Positions 24,881 to 38,900 of a stretch of DNA of 64,000 bases are shown one piece after another; the first letter of the stretch is position 1; every line of letters begins with the position of its first letter. Position numbers and translations under genes: made by a program. Source of the stretch: Lasioglossum baleicum (lineage: Eukaryota > Arthropoda > Insecta > Hymenoptera > Halictidae); contig NC_134935.1 of the NCBI RefSeq assembly GCF_051020765.1, positions 10,107,579 to 10,171,578 of the forward strand, in the 5' to 3' direction. The notes under the pieces were generated by a model. That model saw only the letters and a list, made by a program, of their open reading frames with translations. It searched no databases and was not told the origin of the DNA.

Positions 24881-27800
24881 TGAATCCTAATTACCACCGG
24901 CGTTCTACCAAGTTGCTGTCACGGTGAAACGAATCCGAGCTACATAGATGTAACTGCGTCAGCAGCTTGGTGCCGAACGATAGAGGCACCTGTACAGATC
25001 TAACAATCGCAAAAGAATCTGTTCTACCAATTTTTTTTTTTGCAACTGGTATTCTCACGAACTTTGCATTTGCAATTCTCTTGTCGAGTCTTAACTGTGG
25101 GCAGTTTACTAATTCATATAAACGGATAAATGATACAATGGTAATTAAACAGCCGTATTTGCACCATCGAGAACAAAATGGAGAACACATATAAACACAG
25201 GCTCACACACATACACACGATTATAGAGAAACCAGAGTGTAGGCGAATTACGATTAAGGAACAGAATTTCTACGTATTGGTTGAGGCAACCAATTTTTTC
25301 GTCAATGGTTTTTTCTTACGCCTAGAAACAGTTCACACCCATTATTTGTTCCGTGTATCCACGAACCGGTTTCGGCTTTCGAATTTAAGACAATGGGCGT
25401 CGCGCTAGGAAGAAATGGCCCGAACGGGTTAACGGAAAACAAGGAGAGAGAAAAAAAAAGTATAAAAAGAAAGAAAAAATATTTGCGATATTTAGAAGAC
25501 CGACCTTGCCTCGATTAATGCATACGAATTCGCGTGTAGGAATACGATAAGATTGTATAAATGTATAGCGAATAGTGTTATGGAATCCCGTCTCTGCCGA
25601 ATAGCATAAAGAAAAAAAAAAGAAAGGAACAAAGGTATAAAAAAAGAACATAAGTTTCCGTATGCCTATGTAAATTTGTTACTAATAAAAGGAAAAGTTG
25701 AAATGGAACTTTCTAAGGTCCGAAGGATGATACGGCTTTAAGAGAAAGAGAGAGAGCGAGAGAAAGGTGTGGTTAGTCTAATAATCGGAAGGAGTAGAGC
25801 CACAGACGAAGAAATGAAGAAAAACAAAAAAAAATAAATAAAAAAAACTATCGATATTTCGCTATTTTAGTCTTTTGTGACGTACATGTGAAAAGGAAAG
25901 GCAAGAAGAGGAAATTTTCTTGTACTTAATCTCTCGAGCATCAAAGAAAGGAGCCCACTGCCCAAGAATTTTAGACACATATACCGATGATGCCTCCCAT
26001 CGTGCTTTCTTTCAGTTCATCCGATTTTTGAAAGGGTTGTGCCTTCGACATTGTGCGACTCCGTTTTGTATTCTTAGATAGATATTTAAGGATCAAGTTG
26101 TTGCTTCGAATTTCGATTACTTCTATTTTCTTGTCTGTTACGTTTTGACTACTTAACGAGAGAAATGCTAGAGGGGAGATGGAGAGAGAGAGAGAGAGAA
26201 AGAAAGAGAAAATTGAAGAAAGATATGACACACAGTCCATGAAACTAAACGCGAGATTTTTTCAAAATACGGTGGCACAGAGTTTATTAAATTATGCAAG
26301 TAAACTATGGGATACTTTCTTATCTATACCGTGTAACCGATAGACATCGAAACTATGACTGGGGCTATTTGAATGCTTCGCATGCACACAAATGCTTCGA
26401 ATATCCCTCGAATATTCTAACATTTGAATGTTGCATTCGAATCGGTCCTCGCATATTCAACAAAATATATATTGTAATGGTAAATCTACTGAGAATAATT
26501 CGAACGTCACATTCGTATGGTTGAGTACTGTACAATATATATTTACAGACTGTTGTCCAAGATTTAAATATAATACCCTGTTCTTCATATTTGTAAATGG
26601 TAACGAATGGAACGCATTGTATGCTGAAATAACAAATAATTTCATAAATTTCAAAGAGTTTGAATTCTTCGAAATCAATTTCTGTACAGTGTACATGCAA
26701 CTATTCGAATGTCACATTGCAACTTAATCATTCTAATACTTAGGCTGCGGATATGCATATGTAGCGTTTTATAATTTACAGAGACTGGAATCGAACAGAA
26801 TTGTTTTTACTTAACCGAAGACTATAAAGTTTGTAATAACAGAAAACAAAAACTTCAGTTAATTAAACTTATTGCTGAACGTTAGACAATCATATATGCT
26901 ATAAATGCATAAAACCGCAGTCTGCTGTACAACATCGCTTTAATCCGTAAGTAATGTCGTTACTTCGTTTTCCTCGAGAGTGTTTAAATAATATTTTAAA
27001 ATCCAAAACTATCAATTGACTAATTAATAATAATTGTATCCAAGAACGACACTACTTACGCTGTAGCTCGATGATAATATTCTGCGAATATTACTGAACA
27101 CGTGAATGCAGTTTAAGCTCGAAATTTATTCAACGGATATTCGAATTCGTTCCATCTCTAATAAAGAATAAATTGATCGTGTAGCCCCAGTATGACTCGA
27201 ATCCAGGCATCAAATCTTCTTACTTTAGCGTAGTGAGTTGCGGCTTATAGCAAGGAAGGACGAGCTTCGCTCGAAGTCCAAAATTTTTACAGAGAGAATA
27301 AGCAAAGGGAAGCAGAACAAACAAAACAAAAAACAAAGAAAAGGAATTGAAAAAAGCGTGACGGTAGCAACACAAGTGGGGTGTGAAACAAATCCAAACA
27401 TTAATTTGTATCGTTCTATGGTACGCAATATCCATCGTTTGGAGGGAGAGCTGTGGCCTTTTTTGTCGCGGAGGGTGTGTTAAAAAAAAGAAGAAAATAA
27501 AACAAAAGAAAACCGGTGTTTCCTATTTGATAGTAAGGAAGCGTGTGCCGTTTCAGCGAAACCTCCTTGAGAATAAGAGGGAAACACGAAAGTTTGACTA
27601 CTCGCGAATCGGTCATGGCTCTGACTTACATATATTGACTAATGTGTTATATTTATATATATACACAGTACGTTGTATATACATATACACATACATATAA
27701 ATATTCTATAAATAATAACGAGACGATAAAAATACGAGAAAGCGGAAAAACGAGAGAAACTTACGAAACCACATGTCGACAAGGATACAAAAGGAAAAAT

Positions 27801-28400
27801 AGAGGAGGAAAAGAAGCGAACACCGTGTATGTATACATAGGAATTATTCGTGCGTGAAAATGCGAAAGCAACGATATCGTCAAGACACCAGGAAACTAAC
27901 GACGCATTGATTATTGTTCGTATTTATCAAATATTCACGTTAAACAGTGTACCAAATTATATGATAGCTTCTATCGGTTAAAAAAAGTAATAATAATAAT
28001 AATAATATTAATAATAATAATAACGATAATGGTACCTAATCTTACTCAGATATGTACATATACAAACTGCTTTTTATATGTGATAAAAATTTATTATATT
28101 CCTATTATACATTGAGGTTAGTAACGCTATTGTAAATCCTGGTTTTTTGTACACAGAGACTGTATGTTAAGTTCAGTTCTTTCTTTTTGTTCGTTTGAAG
28201 AAGAAGAAGAAGAAGAAGAAGAAAAAAGAAACACTCGAGAGAATGTAGTCTAACTGATTATTTAATATTTAATTGTAAAACCGCTGGTCAAGCGTAATCT
28301 TGTATCATATATACATATACATACACCTTGATTTTCATTCAAAAACGAATTCACTGTCAAGATTTTGAGTGGTCGAAACCTCGGATGATATTCTCTGTCA
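24881..28400. other. faf 3' UTR and downstream noncoding DNA
   Basis: No gene is visible. A canonical AATAAA occurs at 25684-25689, a candidate end for the faf transcript, but A-rich tracts further on (about 25820-25850) could also serve. The rest is AT-rich DNA with GA tracts (25745-25765, 26180-26205), a TIR element at 26743-26922, a TAA microsatellite at 27988-28024 and a GAA microsatellite at 28197-28223. The long A-rich, low-complexity stretches resemble an extended neural-type 3' UTR, which is inference. Confidence 0.45.
26743..26922. mobile_element. GACTCCGGAT-family MITE, degenerate copy
   Basis: Left end GGCTGCGGATATGCATATG after TA; right end AATGCATAAAACCGCAGTC. The ends resemble copies A and D, but the interior is poorly conserved and the right TA is lost. 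Confidence 0.5.
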
Positions 28401-28407
28401 CTATATA

Positions 28408-28714
28408 CAAGGTGTCCCGCGAGAAAACGTCGCGACGAAATTTCGGGACTGTCTTTTTGAAACTTCGTGGAAACTTTCCAGGTTGTAGAATTAATACACT
28501 AGAAGATACCGGTTCTCAAATTTCATTACAATTCCGCGCAACAACAAACGACACATGTAATAGCCAACGTAATCGTTCGAGGGAATACAGTAGAAAATTT
28601 TAATCTTAGAAGCTTTGCGCGCTGGAACAGTGTTACATCTCTTTCGGCCCGCAGTTTTTATAGAGAAGTTTAAGGAAAGCCCTGAAGTTTCATGACAACG
28701 ATCGGGACACCCTG
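28408..28714. mobile_element. 307-bp TIR element with CAGGGTGTCCC-type ends
   Basis: Left end CAAGGTGTCCCG and right end CGGGACACCCTG are inverted repeats with one mismatch, each flanked by TA (TATA on both sides). The interior has no credible coding sequence. Similar single termini lie at 3119, 30890, 48536 and 49695. Confidence 0.7.
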
Positions 28715-28840
28715 TATACTCGCTACCGCTCACAAGTTTGAGATCGCTTATAGTATTCATGGTTGGAGAAAGAAAATAAAAAGATAATGTAACTTAGTGT
28801 TTCATGTCTTTATTGTTATTAATTCTCTCTAGCCGATATG

Positions 28841-29149
28841 CAAGGTGTCCTGTAATTATACCGGTGCAACCGGAAAGCGAGGATTCCGCGTGGAAAAAAG
28901 AAGTTCCTCACCAGTTTACGTGAAATTATTGTGCAATTTAATGAAACCACATCGCTAGAAATATTTTTATAGACGTCGACGAAAGTAGAAGTAATTAAGA
29001 TGTGCGAACATGATAGTTTCCAATATTTATCTAATCGAAAAAAACGAATTCCACTGAACGAAAACCGATTTAATCCTACAACTTCAACTTCTTTCTCCGC
29101 GCGGACTTCCTTATTTTCTGTTTGCACTGTCGGTTGCAGGGTACACCTG
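28841..29149. mobile_element. Degenerate TIR element related to the preceding one
   Basis: CAAGGTGTCCTG...CGGTGCAACCGG at 28841-28874 is loosely inverted at about 29125-29150 (CGGTTGCAGGGTACACCTG). The match needs a gap, so both limits and family are tentative. Confidence 0.35.
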
Positions 29150-30218
29150 TTATTTTCACATTAAAGTGATGTATAGGGTGAGCTGAACGTTACGGTACAA
29201 CTAAATAAGCGACTAGTTGATGCAAATTAACAGATCTACGAATGAAGCTTCGTTTTTTAGGCGTATAGATCACTTTTAGAAAGTGGATAATATGAATTAT
29301 TTTTTGGAGAGAAGCTTCATAGAAAGAAATCGATCAAATTATTTTCACATAGGTATTTTGTAAACGTAGAATCAATCCTTTCCCGGTAGTTCCGCGGATT
29401 TCCGGCTACGGCCATATACGGAAATTAGAACTTCCAATTATCATTTCCGCCGATGGAAATTTGTAGTTCGTTTCTCGGTAAACAAATGATCCCAAACTTT
29501 TGAATGGTGGTATCGAACGTACATAGAGTCGTTCGTTTCTTTATAGTCTCTTCATTTCGAAACTAGGCGAAAGAATTAGGGAAAATTGATTAGTCATTTT
29601 ATTGGACACGGGCATTTTCATTTTTCCGCTGCTATTGATACAATCTGACAAACCTATATATATACATGCTGGAGGCGATCGACGTTAGCGGCCATCCTTG
29701 AGAATCTTCTTACCTAAAGAAAATACATTTTTTGTTGAATCAATTGTCTCCTTATTAAATACATACTACCTTTAAAAATTCAATATCGCTGAAAAGCGAC
29801 GATAGTTTGCCAGAGGTAGCAATTGCCATCTTGAAAATTCTGGTTCCCAGCAGAAGGCGTTCAAACTCAGCGTTTCCGGTGTTTCTTTGCGTCAAGTGAC
29901 TGTAATACTTATCACGGCAACAAATTTTCGGAATATTAGATCTGAAATAGATACGATCGAAAGATCCATTACTCGATCTTCCGAAGCAGGAACACTTCGT
30001 GACGCCGCAACCGCGGACATTCGAAATCATAATTGTCTGCGTTTTTGCGTGGAGCATCGTTGCAAGCGAATTACTGTGACAAAAGATTTAAAGAAAAGAA
30101 AGCCGAACACGATCGCCAGTCTAGATGGATTCAGGGCTCGATTAAAATCTCGAAGTTGAATGCGCGCGAAGCGTCGACAACGGAGAAAGACCGTGAAGCT
30201 GCACACTTGTATATTTAC

Positions 30219-30708
30219 TAGAGATCGCGGTTTTGAACGTGTACACGTGGTACGTGAACCGAGTATGTAGTACGAATTTAAGGGGGTAATTTCGTTTCCA
30301 GTATTGCCTTCTCATTTATTAACAATGCATACGATGGAGTTTTTCAGTAATCAAAAGCGCCAGTTAAAAGATCAATCTATGCCGCAATCGTCCTTGGAAG
30401 TCCTATTTTTTCGTTTACGAGGTGTAATTTGCATTATTCGGTAGCATTTAGCTGTCGTAGCTTTATGAAAATGGCTACATGCGCAGCTGTATGCTTCCGA
30501 ATAACGCAAATTATGCTGCCGAATAATTAAAATTACTACTTAGGACTTTTGAGGACGATTGCAGCCTAGATTGATATTTTAACTGGCGCTTTTGATTACT
30601 GGAAACCCCCATTTTTGCATTATCCAGAAATGAGAACGCGCATCCTGCACTTAAATTCTTGCTGCATGGTTCGCGTACCACGTGTGTTTCGTGAACTAGG
30701 GATCTCTA
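30219..30708. mobile_element. 490-bp hAT-type foldback element with perfect 8-bp TSD
   Basis: Flanked by the identical octamer ATATTTAC at 30211-30218 and 30709-30716. The ends are TAGAGATCGCGG and CTAGGGATCTCTA. Inverted arms extend inward through GTACACGTGGTACGTGAACC and CAGTAATCAAAAGCGCCAGT almost to the centre near 30450-30500, so the whole element can fold into a hairpin. An 8-bp duplication with short TIRs indicates a hAT-superfamily transposase. There is no coding capacity. Confidence 0.88.
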
Positions 30709-31390
30709 ATATTTACTCGGCGAGCCGGTACGTTTTTTCGAACGAGAGCTTCACTGGGTAGTGGACAAATGACAAAAGACAAGTGAGCTCCTCCTGCCCG
30801 TAGCATTTTCGTGCGTCCCCTTATTGCTTCTGTTTCATTTAGAATTGCAACTCCCTTTCGTTAGGTTCGAAGCTGCAGTTCTTTAGTTTCGGGACACCCT
30901 GTGTACGCGTAACGTTAGTATTACACAGTGTATCGCAGATACGTCGACTAGAATGTCTCATTTTCCGTTGTCCTATATTAGGACGAGCCACTGCCTCGCT
31001 TGAGTTCGACACAACGATGTTTTCTGCGAATAAAGACAAGACCGGTGGGCAAACAAAAAGAAAATACACACAAACACATATTATGATAGAAAGAGAAAGT
31101 GAGAGAGAGAGAGAGGAAGCAAGTTTCGTGAGAAGCATAAGAAATACCAGATAGACCACGTGGATAAATAAATTTCGCTGGTGCATGGTCGTCGCAAACT
31201 GCACAAACCGGTCACTGCGTTTGTCGGCACGGATTCGATCAATATGGCGTGCAGTGCAATGAATCCAGCGATTTAGCTGGACAAATTATACAGCGTTTCT
31301 TTAGACTTATCCGATGGTATTCTCCGAATTTGTATAACCTAGGAGTAGCAACGCCAATTTTTTTATAATCTAATCTGTTTCTGATAATTA

Positions 31391-31585
31391 GACTCCGGAT
31401 TTTATGCATTTATAACAAAAATAAGCGAGTGCAATTTAAAACAGTGAAGATATTAAAAGACTGAAAGTATTAATATATTATTTTCATCACATGAAAATTA
31501 TTAACGAAGAATATAAATTTATATTTAGCTCCTGCGTCTTGCAATTGATGCACAAACTTTTTACTTTGCATAAACATCCGGAGTC
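31391..31585. mobile_element. GACTCCGGAT-family MITE, copy B (best preserved)
   Basis: Ends GACTCCGGATTTTATGC and GCATAAACATCCGGAGTC, inverted with one mismatch, flanked by TA on both sides; 195 bp. This copy defines the family termini. Confidence 0.85.
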
Positions 31586-33820
31586 TACTGACAATTAACC
31601 AATTCACTCGAATTTTATTGGAAAATAAAAACGACTGAGGGAATGCGTACGGATGTGCATCAAGTAGTTCCCTTTTCCACTAATTTACAATACGGTTTCG
31701 TCCAGCTGGATCCTGGCTCCACTTCGCTGCGCGATGCGCGACGATTTGTATGAAATGATCGTTACACCGTTTTGTAAGGATGTATGTGAATGTATGTAAG
31801 TGTATATGGTCGGCGATAAGAGCAGAACGAATTAAGGACACCGCGGACGAGATTTTTGAACGAGGGGGAGAGTAAGGAGGCGGGAGAGAATGAGAAAAAC
31901 AAAGACTATAAGATGCACGAGTATAATGTAATCGCGACACACGCTGCTTCTTTTTCGATACAGAGATATTCGCGGGACGAATAAAACTACGCGATGGAAC
32001 GTTGTTCGATGATCCACGACACTTTCCACGAACCATCCTTCTTTTTCATAACCGCGGAAACAAAATTACCAAATGCTAGTTGGCTACCGGATTAAATCTA
32101 TGCTACGAATAGAATCCCAGCAACAATCGACGCAGAGACTATTTAAAGTGGGCCGAGATTTCTATTTAATTTGGTACCTGACAGAGCTCTCGCTGGATCA
32201 AACGAATTTGTCTTCGATTGCGATTTCTACGAGCGAAATTCGAAAATTCTTGGACACGCTGGTTCCACCAGTGACCTTCGTACTAACAGCTTTAGACTGC
32301 GGCCATGCCGGCGTCGATTTTCACGTCCGTAACCGAGAAGCGTTTGTATATTCTTTGTTTCACTGATGCATGTGTTTGTACGCGCGCGTGTAAGCACGTG
32401 TGCAACGTTCGTCGTGTAACGCCTTTTATGGAAACGCCCGCGAGACCGCAGTTTAATCGCGACATTATAATTTCTCACGGTGATTAAACGAAGACGACGC
32501 CCAGTTGAAGAAGCATAATTCGAGAATGTAGAATGCGAATGGTATTTTCCACGGTATGATGGCGCAGATAACGCGATATCAGGGACGCCACGTATTGTAC
32601 CGTAACGCTGTGGTTGTTCCGCTTGCATTTGCCTATGGCTTTCGCCTGTACTTTTTTACCGGAGCGTCCCGGAACGTGATCGATAACGTTGTACGCGCGC
32701 TGCTCGCGTGTGCTTTCAATATCGCTTTCATATCGAGCCGAGATAAATCGCTAGACTGCGGAGGTTTCGACAAGTTCTACCCCGAAACCGCAAAGCTCTC
32801 TCTCGAACAAACGGAAAATTACACGACAACCCCCACTTCGTTTCCTTCGCGGATCGTTTTCACTGAATTGTAAATAAAACGTCACGCTGTCTAAATTCCA
32901 CCCGAATTTTCTATCGCATAATTTTTCAACGATTTCTACACGCGTCGCGAAGCCCCGCAGTCTAATCGCCAACGCCGTGCACACTGTGTGTTTCGGTCCA
33001 CGGCGTTTCTACGAGACGAGAATGTGTGTGATCGAGAATGAATGTGAGCGAGAGAGAGAGAGAGATGATTCTCTGTTTGGCAAAAGGAGAAGAGATTTCG
33101 TAGCCTTTCGTTGTAAACCGGTGAAGCGAACGATTTGTAAAACCTCGATATAAAAAAAAAAACGAATAAAACGGAAAGAGAAAGTAAGCACGGATGAAGC
33201 CCGGGATAGAGATGTCGAAGGCGACATGTAGTTTGTCTCGAAACGCGAAGGAACGGACTTCTGAAGCGATATCACTATGAGAAACGATGATTGTTCCTCG
33301 GAAAGAAGCGACAGAGAGACGATGAGGAGATGGTAGTAAGCGTCGTTCGAAGATCGCGCATTTACGTGAGCATTTCATCGAATCGAGTCGAGCATTGATC
33401 GCAGTCAAGAAACGGGAGAGAAAGAGTTTAGATGCTGGGCCAACCGAGCCTGCAGCCCCAGTGACAAGGAAGGACCGTCCGTCATCGCGCCCTTATATAT
33501 TTATGGTCCCTCGCAGACTTTCGATAATATAAATATTAATTAAGATTGTATATTCTCGATTTCGAAAGCGCGGATCGACGGCCAGCCGACGGGGTCGCAG
33601 GCGACGGTTCGTCGTATACACGCGGAGCTTTGGTCCTCCGTCGAGAAAAAGGGGTTCGCCCCTCTGGCTCCACAGAGCGAACAGCTTCGCAGACCCCTGA
33701 GAATCTTTTGTGTATTATTTCTAACAGAATGTAATAAAGTACGGTTTAAAAAGAATCCTATTTCTTCTTCCCAGTCGGCAAAATCTGATCGTGCAGATTA
33801 ATACATCCTTTGTGAGCAAC
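31586..33820. other. Intergenic DNA, no gene seen
   Basis: CpG-containing, moderately AT-rich sequence with short unsupported ORFs on both strands. The ones I looked at lack recognisable domains and overlap one another in several frames. A short GA microsatellite lies near 33045-33065. Confidence 0.5.
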
Positions 33821-33825
33821 AGGCG

Positions 33826-34005
33826 GTCATCTTGGTGCCAAGACTTGTTTGGAACAGGATTTGGTCCTTGCCTACACTGAATCTGCAGACCAAAACCTGT
33901 CGCCAAATACCGAGCCTAATGTGGAAACAGATGGGCCCGCATTTGGCGTTAAAGTTGGTGCCAAATTCATACCAAATCAAGAGCAGATTGCTCACCGGGT
34001 TCTTC
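33826..34005. repeat. TTGGCACC-rich imperfect repeat with internal hairpins
   Basis: Motifs TTGGTGCCAA, TTTGGCG and TTGGTGCCAAATT recur, and CAGGATTTGGTC (33857 region) pairs with GACCAAAACCTG about 20 bp later. Overlapping ORFs exist in both strands but look like repeat artefacts. The family is unknown. Confidence 0.4.
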
Positions 34006-34058
34006 CTCCCACTCGATTCCAGTTGATCACACTGCTACGTGTGTTCCGGTTCGTTGGA

Positions 34059-34258
34059 AGTTGCGGATCTTTATGCACAATTAGAAATGTTTGCATCGAT
34101 TGCAAGACACCGGAGCCAAATAAAAAATATTTTTTGTTCTCTTAACTATCTTATTGGACTGAAACGAATACACTGATGTCCTTGAATCTTTTTAATGTGA
34201 CCACTGCTTTAAATTGTGCGTACCCATTGTTATCGTAAATGCATAAAATCCGCAGTTC
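34059..34258. mobile_element. GACTCCGGAT-family MITE, copy C (reverse orientation)
   Basis: Left end AGTTGCGGATCTTTATGC, right end GCATAAAATCCGCAGTTCC. The interior matches copies B and E read on the opposite strand (TTGCATCGATTGCAAGA, TTTAAATTGTGC). Confidence 0.7.
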
Positions 34259-35919
34259 CACTATCAATATCCACTATCACTGCGGAAAAGTGAGTAGATT
34301 AGTAGTAGACTGAAAACCTTGGTGTACTACCTCAATCTAATTCTCTTGCAATTAATGCAGACGAGTTTTATTTTGTAATGTTATGTTTATTAATTCGGAA
34401 AATGCATAATGCCAGGAAGCCGCTGAGAATTGAAGTCTGAAGAATCCTGCAGAATTGTGCACCGAATGACTAACTCTGCGAATATTGTGCCGGAAATGGA
34501 GATAATAATCAATTTGTCAAACAACCCATCGCTAGCCGTTGTTATTCCGTACATTTCAGAAGGTTGTTCGATGACATCAGTAGCTAAACATTCACGAGAA
34601 AGTTCGATCATATCGCAATAGCGTATTTACCAATAGACTAAGTACATATACATATATTGGTTTAAACCTACGGCGGAAAAGTTTGGCAACGAATGAACGA
34701 TGACGCAGCATCGTTACAAAATTCCTTGGACGATTATACAATTATACTTACCGATATACAGCATTTACGATAATTCGCCGCTTATTTAAATGAAAATTTA
34801 TCAGTCTACAGACAGCGAAATAATCAATCCGGCACCTAATCGTACAAATGCACGCCGTGCATATTGACTTTTCATCGCCGATAACAGTTTCACGAGATTG
34901 GATGGTGAACCGGGCGAAAGGATCATGCTTCGTGAATCGAAAAAAGAAAATTAAATGCTCTGAACCGTTGTTTCCAAGGGAAATTACTTTACGTCAATTT
35001 CTACAAGTTTGAAATTAATTCTACACAAATGTAATGTAAAATGTGTTGTCTTCGAAAATCGCTAAAGGATTATAATATCAAAGATTCCATTGATTTTCTA
35101 ACATAAAATCATATAAGTACATATAAATGTTCATCTCTGGTCACAATAATATTTCAGTCAGGATTACCCCATCGCATGATAAACGAGATGGATTATGTAA
35201 TTTCGATTAGACATTTACCCTTTCCAGAGTTGCGTGCAGCTCATTAAATAAATAACTTGGCGGAAGAGTATGTCATAACGATCACGAACTTGACCTCTCC
35301 GGGAGAGCACAACAACGACCAAGCTGTGGACGATATCTAGGACCTGAATGCACAAAGAAATTGATTCATATCGCAGAAGTGGCAGATTCACAGAAACCGT
35401 TCATTAATTTCAGAGAGATAGATTGAGAGTCAGTCCATGGAAGCTAGACAGAGCAAACAGTTTTATCAGTGTATACTGGAGAACGCGTAGTGTCCAAGGG
35501 TTATCGTCGCGGCTTCGCCAAACTGCTACAGTCAGTTACCGATCGTTAAACCAGCCGAGTGATCGTGAATATCATTTGAACTGACAGTTTAATTGTAAAT
35601 TTGCGTGCTGATTAGCTGAAGGATTTCGCCCCTTAAGGTAGAGGTGCCGCAGTAACTTTAACGATATTTCATGCAGACTCCAGCTTCTTCCTTGCAACCA
35701 GAAGGAGATGAAGTCTGTGCACAACTTCATTAAAGTTTCTTCAGTTGTTATTTGCATTTAACGTCTGCAGTTTGTGGATTGTTGTTAAAGGGATGAACTT
35801 GATAACGTGAGCGAAGATCATCGACCGATTCGAGCAACCCTGTCGGGTTTATGGTGCGCTGAAGCACTCGATATCAAAATCTACGAAAATAGAGATCGGT
35901 CTACCTTGTATCGGAGAAG
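34259..35919. promoter_or_regulatory. Upstream region of the hydroxyacid oxidase gene
   Basis: No coding sequence is supported. The 5' UTR and promoter of the oxidase should lie in the last several hundred bases, but I see no diagnostic core-promoter element. Confidence 0.35.
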
Positions 35920-38900
35920 ATGTCGCAATTCGTGTGTGTAGAGGATTACGAAAAGTACGCGATCAAACACTTGCCGCCTGCCGTAAGGGATTATTACAAT
36001 TCGGGGGCGGGAGAGGAGTTCAGTTTGAGATTGAACGTCGAGGCTTTCAGAAAGTACGTATACAATGATGCCCGATCGATTAACACTAACCGTAACGGCT
36101 ACAAAATGTATCGTTTATACAATATATTGTTTTAGAAAAATTACAAGACTGAATTTATTTAGATTCTTCACAATTTTTATAATAACACGTGATTAAATAA
36201 AGAAATTTATTGAATAATTTCTGATGGAAGCATCTTTATAATTTCAATAATTAAAAAATAAAAAATGTGTTAAATGTTAGTGTTAAAAAATAGGAAACGA
36301 TTTGAGAACCCTTCGAGATAGCATGAATTAAAATTGATATAATCAGCTGATTGTATGCACTAATTCAAAATAAAATAAATCGTATCGTTTACTTAGGAAA
36401 GCAGAATGTGGTTGACGATAGGGAATTGCTAATTAGTACACCAAATAAAATCGAGGAACTTGTTCATAAATGATTTTAGAAGAAATAAGTAGAGCAAGTA
36501 ATTTTTCAGATATAGGATACGGCCAAGATTTTTGAGGGATGTTTCGAATAGGGACTTGAGCACTACAATTTTAGGCGAAAAGATTTCGATGCCTTTGGGG
36601 GTTGCTCCATCGGCTATGCAGCGCATGGCGCATCCTGATGGCGAACTCGCAAACGCAAGGGGTAAGTTGCAATTTGAATCCATACACGTAAAATGCTACT
36701 TTCTTTTATTGTAATGTTTGATTCGAAAACGAAAGTCTCTGATTCAATTGCTTTCGAATTATCGTCGATTACATTTATTAATACCTCGTATAGATTTAAT
36801 AAAAATGTTTTATTAAATCAATACAAACGTCTTACAAAAATAGTTCAACAAAAACGTACCGCGATCACAGTTGCATAGAATTTGCTCTCGTCCTTCGTTA
36901 TTGTATAAATTTTTATCAAATATACAATGAATATAGTACAGACGAAAAGTGAAGATTGATAAGAATGACGTACGATTTCCTTTTCTACCATATCTCATTA
37001 TAAAATAGAATATTTTTATAAAATACTCCGTTTTTCCTTCTTACAGTAATCGATCATTTATACGTTACATAATTACAAACAGAAATCACGTTATCGTGTA
37101 ATTGGTGCTCGGCAATGTGTGCTTAGAGTTGATATGTTCTCAGATATCTAGAAACTACCATGTCTAAGTTGTATTTCAATCGTGAGTGGAATTTTTGATT
37201 TATTTTAAACAATGCGTACAAAAGAATTTCGCTTAACGGTATGCAGTACATGATGGATTACGTACTATAAGAATACCTTGTTAATCAGTCAAGAAACTTA
37301 ATTAGTTCCTTCGAAATTTGGCATTAAAGAAATTTCTACAATCAGTTCTCATCTACTATTACGTACACCGTAACACCAGTCTGTCATATGTAAAAAATTG
37401 AGCGTTAAAGCGAACGTTACATTTATAAAGTAATTACTGTAATTAATATATAGATGTATAGCTTTAAATGCAGTTATATGTTTAAGGCACAACAGAGGGT
37501 TCGTACGATATTTACAATAGTATCAATTGCTTCGAAAGAAAAATTTCATACACTGGTTATTGCTAGAATGAACACCTGTCGTAAGACGAAACATAATTTG
37601 ATCTTTTCAAAGTATGTTTCCTTGGGCAAAATCGTGGAAAGAGGAAATTGGAGTACAACATTTCCTTTTTTGACTAGTTAATGTAAAGGAAGTGTGTTCG
37701 CGTACACACGTACCAATGAAAATGTTTAAACGGAGACTACAAAATCTATGGCAAGTAAAGAAGCGGAGCAATCAATGTCGTTTGGGTCCCACATTGTCCC
37801 AATTATTGATGGCCTTCATGCTTACTTTCTCGATCCTCCATTTCTGTGTGGCGGAGGCCGAATCACAATTTGTCACAAAGACTCGCTTGCTCGCTGGATC
37901 GGTGTCCAAACACCTGGATGAATAGCCATGCATTAACCATTGCTTTTCAATATTGTAACGCCACAATTGATTCCCCTGGCCTCCGTGGCAAGGGTACAGA
38001 GCTACGGGAGCCTTTGTGTCCCCTCTGGAAACATCAAAGCATTCGGTGCGGTCCTTGGGTCTGATGTCTTTGTGCCAAGTCAGTCGGAATTCCTGTTCTC
38101 CTTCGATCTTAGGATTATCTTTCATGCAGACATCGACTACCACAAGTCCATCTTTTTTCCTCTTCTTCGTATCGAGACACAGTTCAGGCACACCCATGTT
38201 ACGGATCTCCCCAGATGCAAAATCATCTGGCTCTATAGGAGGATACACATCAACCAGATCAAAAGCTATATTCTCCATAAACCACTTGAATGGTTTGCAA
38301 TGAAGTCTATGTCTTAGATTCCGTTGTTTGGTTAAATCGCCAGGATCTAATGACCTCAAATGAGGACGCCTTTTGTAGATATATTCTGCGTATTCATCCA
38401 TCCACACCTCTGCAACTCTCTTGTAATTCTTTCCTAAAAAGTCCCCTTTGCCTGGATTGGGGAATGGAGGGAATTTTCGGTAAATATGACCTACTCTTGA
38501 ACACGGAGCATCGTACATTTCGCCTCCGCATTGCCAGATTTTGAAGGATAATTCGTATTGCTCTCCTCCCCATATATCTAGTTCTGGATCGTATCCACCT
38601 AGTTCCCAGAAGAATTTAGCACTGATGGCAAAAAGTCCTCCTGCCATGATGGGACTTTTGAATGGCTCTGTTGGCCTCTTGAGGTCTTCGGGCAGTAGCG
38701 GTAATCGTTTGTAGTACAATTCCCAGTCGAAAGCTCCTCTGGCACCTTCGTCTTGTGCTCTGTACTCAAATGTTTCGTAAGCTACCACATCGATGAATGG
38801 ACACACGCAAACCTTGTAGTTTTGTGCAATTGGCTCCAGTAAAGGTGGCAACCAATTGACATTGGCTTCGCTATGGGAATCTAAGAATAAAAGCACTTTT

